DNA of 5,473 nt from assembly GCA_007133445.1 (NCBI GenBank), contig SLMR01000154.1, forward strand, positions 1 to 5,473, given 5' to 3'. The position numbers and the translations under genes are program-made. Under the pieces are notes generated by a model, which was not told where the DNA came from, searched no databases, and saw nothing but the letters and a program-made list of their open reading frames with translations. Within the stretch, counting starts at the first letter, position 1. Each line of letters starts with the position of its first letter. Positions 4,825 through 5,473 of the stretch are shown here, in pieces. This DNA comes from Aquisalimonas sp. (GTDB taxonomy: Bacteria; Pseudomonadota; Gammaproteobacteria; Nitrococcales; Aquisalimonadaceae).

Positions 4825-5473
4825 GGTTGTCTCTCCACTGCTGGTTGCACTCAGGGAGCCGCGGCCCCCGGATCGGGTCATCTCCTGGATTTCCTCCACG
4901 GCGTCGTGGAGCGTGCCGATGGCGTCGACGAATCCGACGGTGATGGCGTCTTCGGCCAGGAAGGTTTCCGCCTCGGTGGCCCGCACGTCGTCCGGGTCCT
5001 TGTCGCGGTAGCCGGCAACGACGTTCACGAAACGGCCGTAGAGCGTGTCCACATCCGCCTGCAGGCGCTCCTGGACCGCCTCGGGTAAGGGTTCCCAGGG
5101 ATTGCCGTCGACCTTGTGGGCCCCGGCGAAAATCGGCGTGATGCGAACGCCCTCCTTCTCCAGGGCGCCGGAGAGGTCCGCATGGCGGAGAACAACGCCA
5201 ACGGATCCGGCCATTGCGGTTTCCGTGGCGATGACGCGGTTCGAGGCGGCGGCCTGCAGGTAGGCGGCGGAGGCCCCGATGCCCTCCACCACCGACCAGA
5301 CGGGCTTGGTCGCACCGGCGCGGCGGATGGCGTGGGCGAGCTGGTAGGCGCCTTCCACCTCTCCGCCGGGGCTGTCGATAGCCAACACGATGCCGCGCAC
5401 ACCGGCGTCGGCCAGGGCGTGGTCGAGGCGGAGCTGCACGTCGGTGTAGCCAAGGAGGTACGTGGAGTCCGCC
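4432..5473 (-). CDS. S49-family phage head maturation protease with C-terminal scaffold domain (lambda C/Nu3 type), 5'-partial
   Basis: The frame is open to the right edge with no stop, so the N-terminus lies outside; the GTG at 5439 is internal to the protein. 347 residues are visible. The protease part has the S49 (SppA/ClpP-fold) pattern: a VLAIDSPGGEV strand-turn, the nucleophile Ser in GASAAY (codon 5271-5269), then TAMAGSVGVV, and the general-base Lys in GAHKVDGNPW (codon 5115-5113). Ser and Lys are 52 residues apart, the same spacing as the catalytic pair in lambda gpC and Bacillus SppA. About 100 residues should be missing upstream. After about residue 210 the protein becomes an Ala/Glu/Arg-rich helical scaffold domain ending in a WDHAFGRG tail. 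Known role of the family: self-cleaving protease inside the procapsid that removes scaffold and trims portal before DNA packaging. It is followed after 32 nt by the decoration gene. Family and catalytic residues are clear; substrate cleavage is inferred. Confidence 0.93.
   Translation of the reverse strand, partial: ADSTYLLGYTDVQLRLDHALADAGVRGIVLAIDSPGGEVEGAYQLAHAIRRAGATKPVWSVVEGIGASAAYLQAAASNRVIATETAMAGSVGVVLRHADLSGALEKEGVRITPIFAGAHKVDGNPWEPLPEAVQERLQADVDTLYGRFVNVVAGYRDKDPDDVRATEAETFLAEDAITVGFVDAIGTLHDAVEEIQEMTRSGGRGSLSATSSGETTMSRKDEPLFTAAEVEKARAEGFADAEARSAEALKAARAEAQAEERARVTGIFEHPESRGRTPLAIKAVTTGLSVEQAAELLAASPQDIPGKVASLQAVGNPDIRPDAQDDVEPDSPQRLAASWDHAFGRG
4831..4836 (-). promoter_or_regulatory. 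Internal ribosome binding site for the nested scaffold start
   Basis: On the minus strand GGAGAG lies 6 nt before the ATG at 4824, within the coding frame of the protease gene. It is the main sequence evidence that the scaffold domain is also made as a separate protein, which in procapsids is needed in large excess over the protease fusion. Confidence 0.75.

Noticed and set aside
5437..5439. GTG 5439 as the start of the S49 protease
   Set aside because: The frame stays open to the window edge with a family-like sequence (YLLGYTDVQLRLDHAL), and the catalytic Ser would be far too close to the N-terminus.

Overview
The window lies inside the morphogenesis cluster of a lambda-like tailed phage (siphovirus), most likely an integrated prophage of a high-GC, probably proteobacterial, host. 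All supported genes are on the minus strand, so transcription runs from the right edge to the left edge. No host gene, tRNA, integrase, attachment site or CRISPR array is visible. The base composition is strongly GC-rich, and third-codon GC is high enough to create many long shadow ORFs on the plus strand. Integrated versus free phage cannot be decided from this window.

Head region, right to left in transcription order. (1) The 3' part of a fused S49 protease and scaffold gene (lambda C/Nu3 type), 5'-truncated by the window edge. It has a well-supported internal start for a separate 130-aa scaffold protein. (2) A gpD-type head decoration protein. (3) A gpE-type major capsid protein, 338 aa. 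(4) A gpFII-like head-tail joining protein. The lambda FI position between E and FII is empty.

Tail region. (5) A gpZ-like minor tail protein. (6) A 137-aa protein with one N-terminal membrane segment and a long charged helix built on an 11-residue repeat. It has no counterpart in the lambda order and is the least expected gene here. (7) A probable tail terminator at the gpU position. (8) A 47-aa basic protein. (9) A gpV-like tail tube protein, 247 aa. (10) The start of a probable tail assembly chaperone (gpG position), cut by the left edge.

The order C/Nu3, D, E, FII, Z, U, V, G is the lambda order with two insertions (genes 6 and 8) and one omission (FI). FII, Z, the membrane protein and U are joined by 1- or 4-nt start/stop overlaps, which suggests coupled translation. 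The only longer gap is 76 nt between the tail tube and chaperone genes. It holds a strong GC-rich inverted repeat. No gene-free stretch longer than 300 bases exists in this window.
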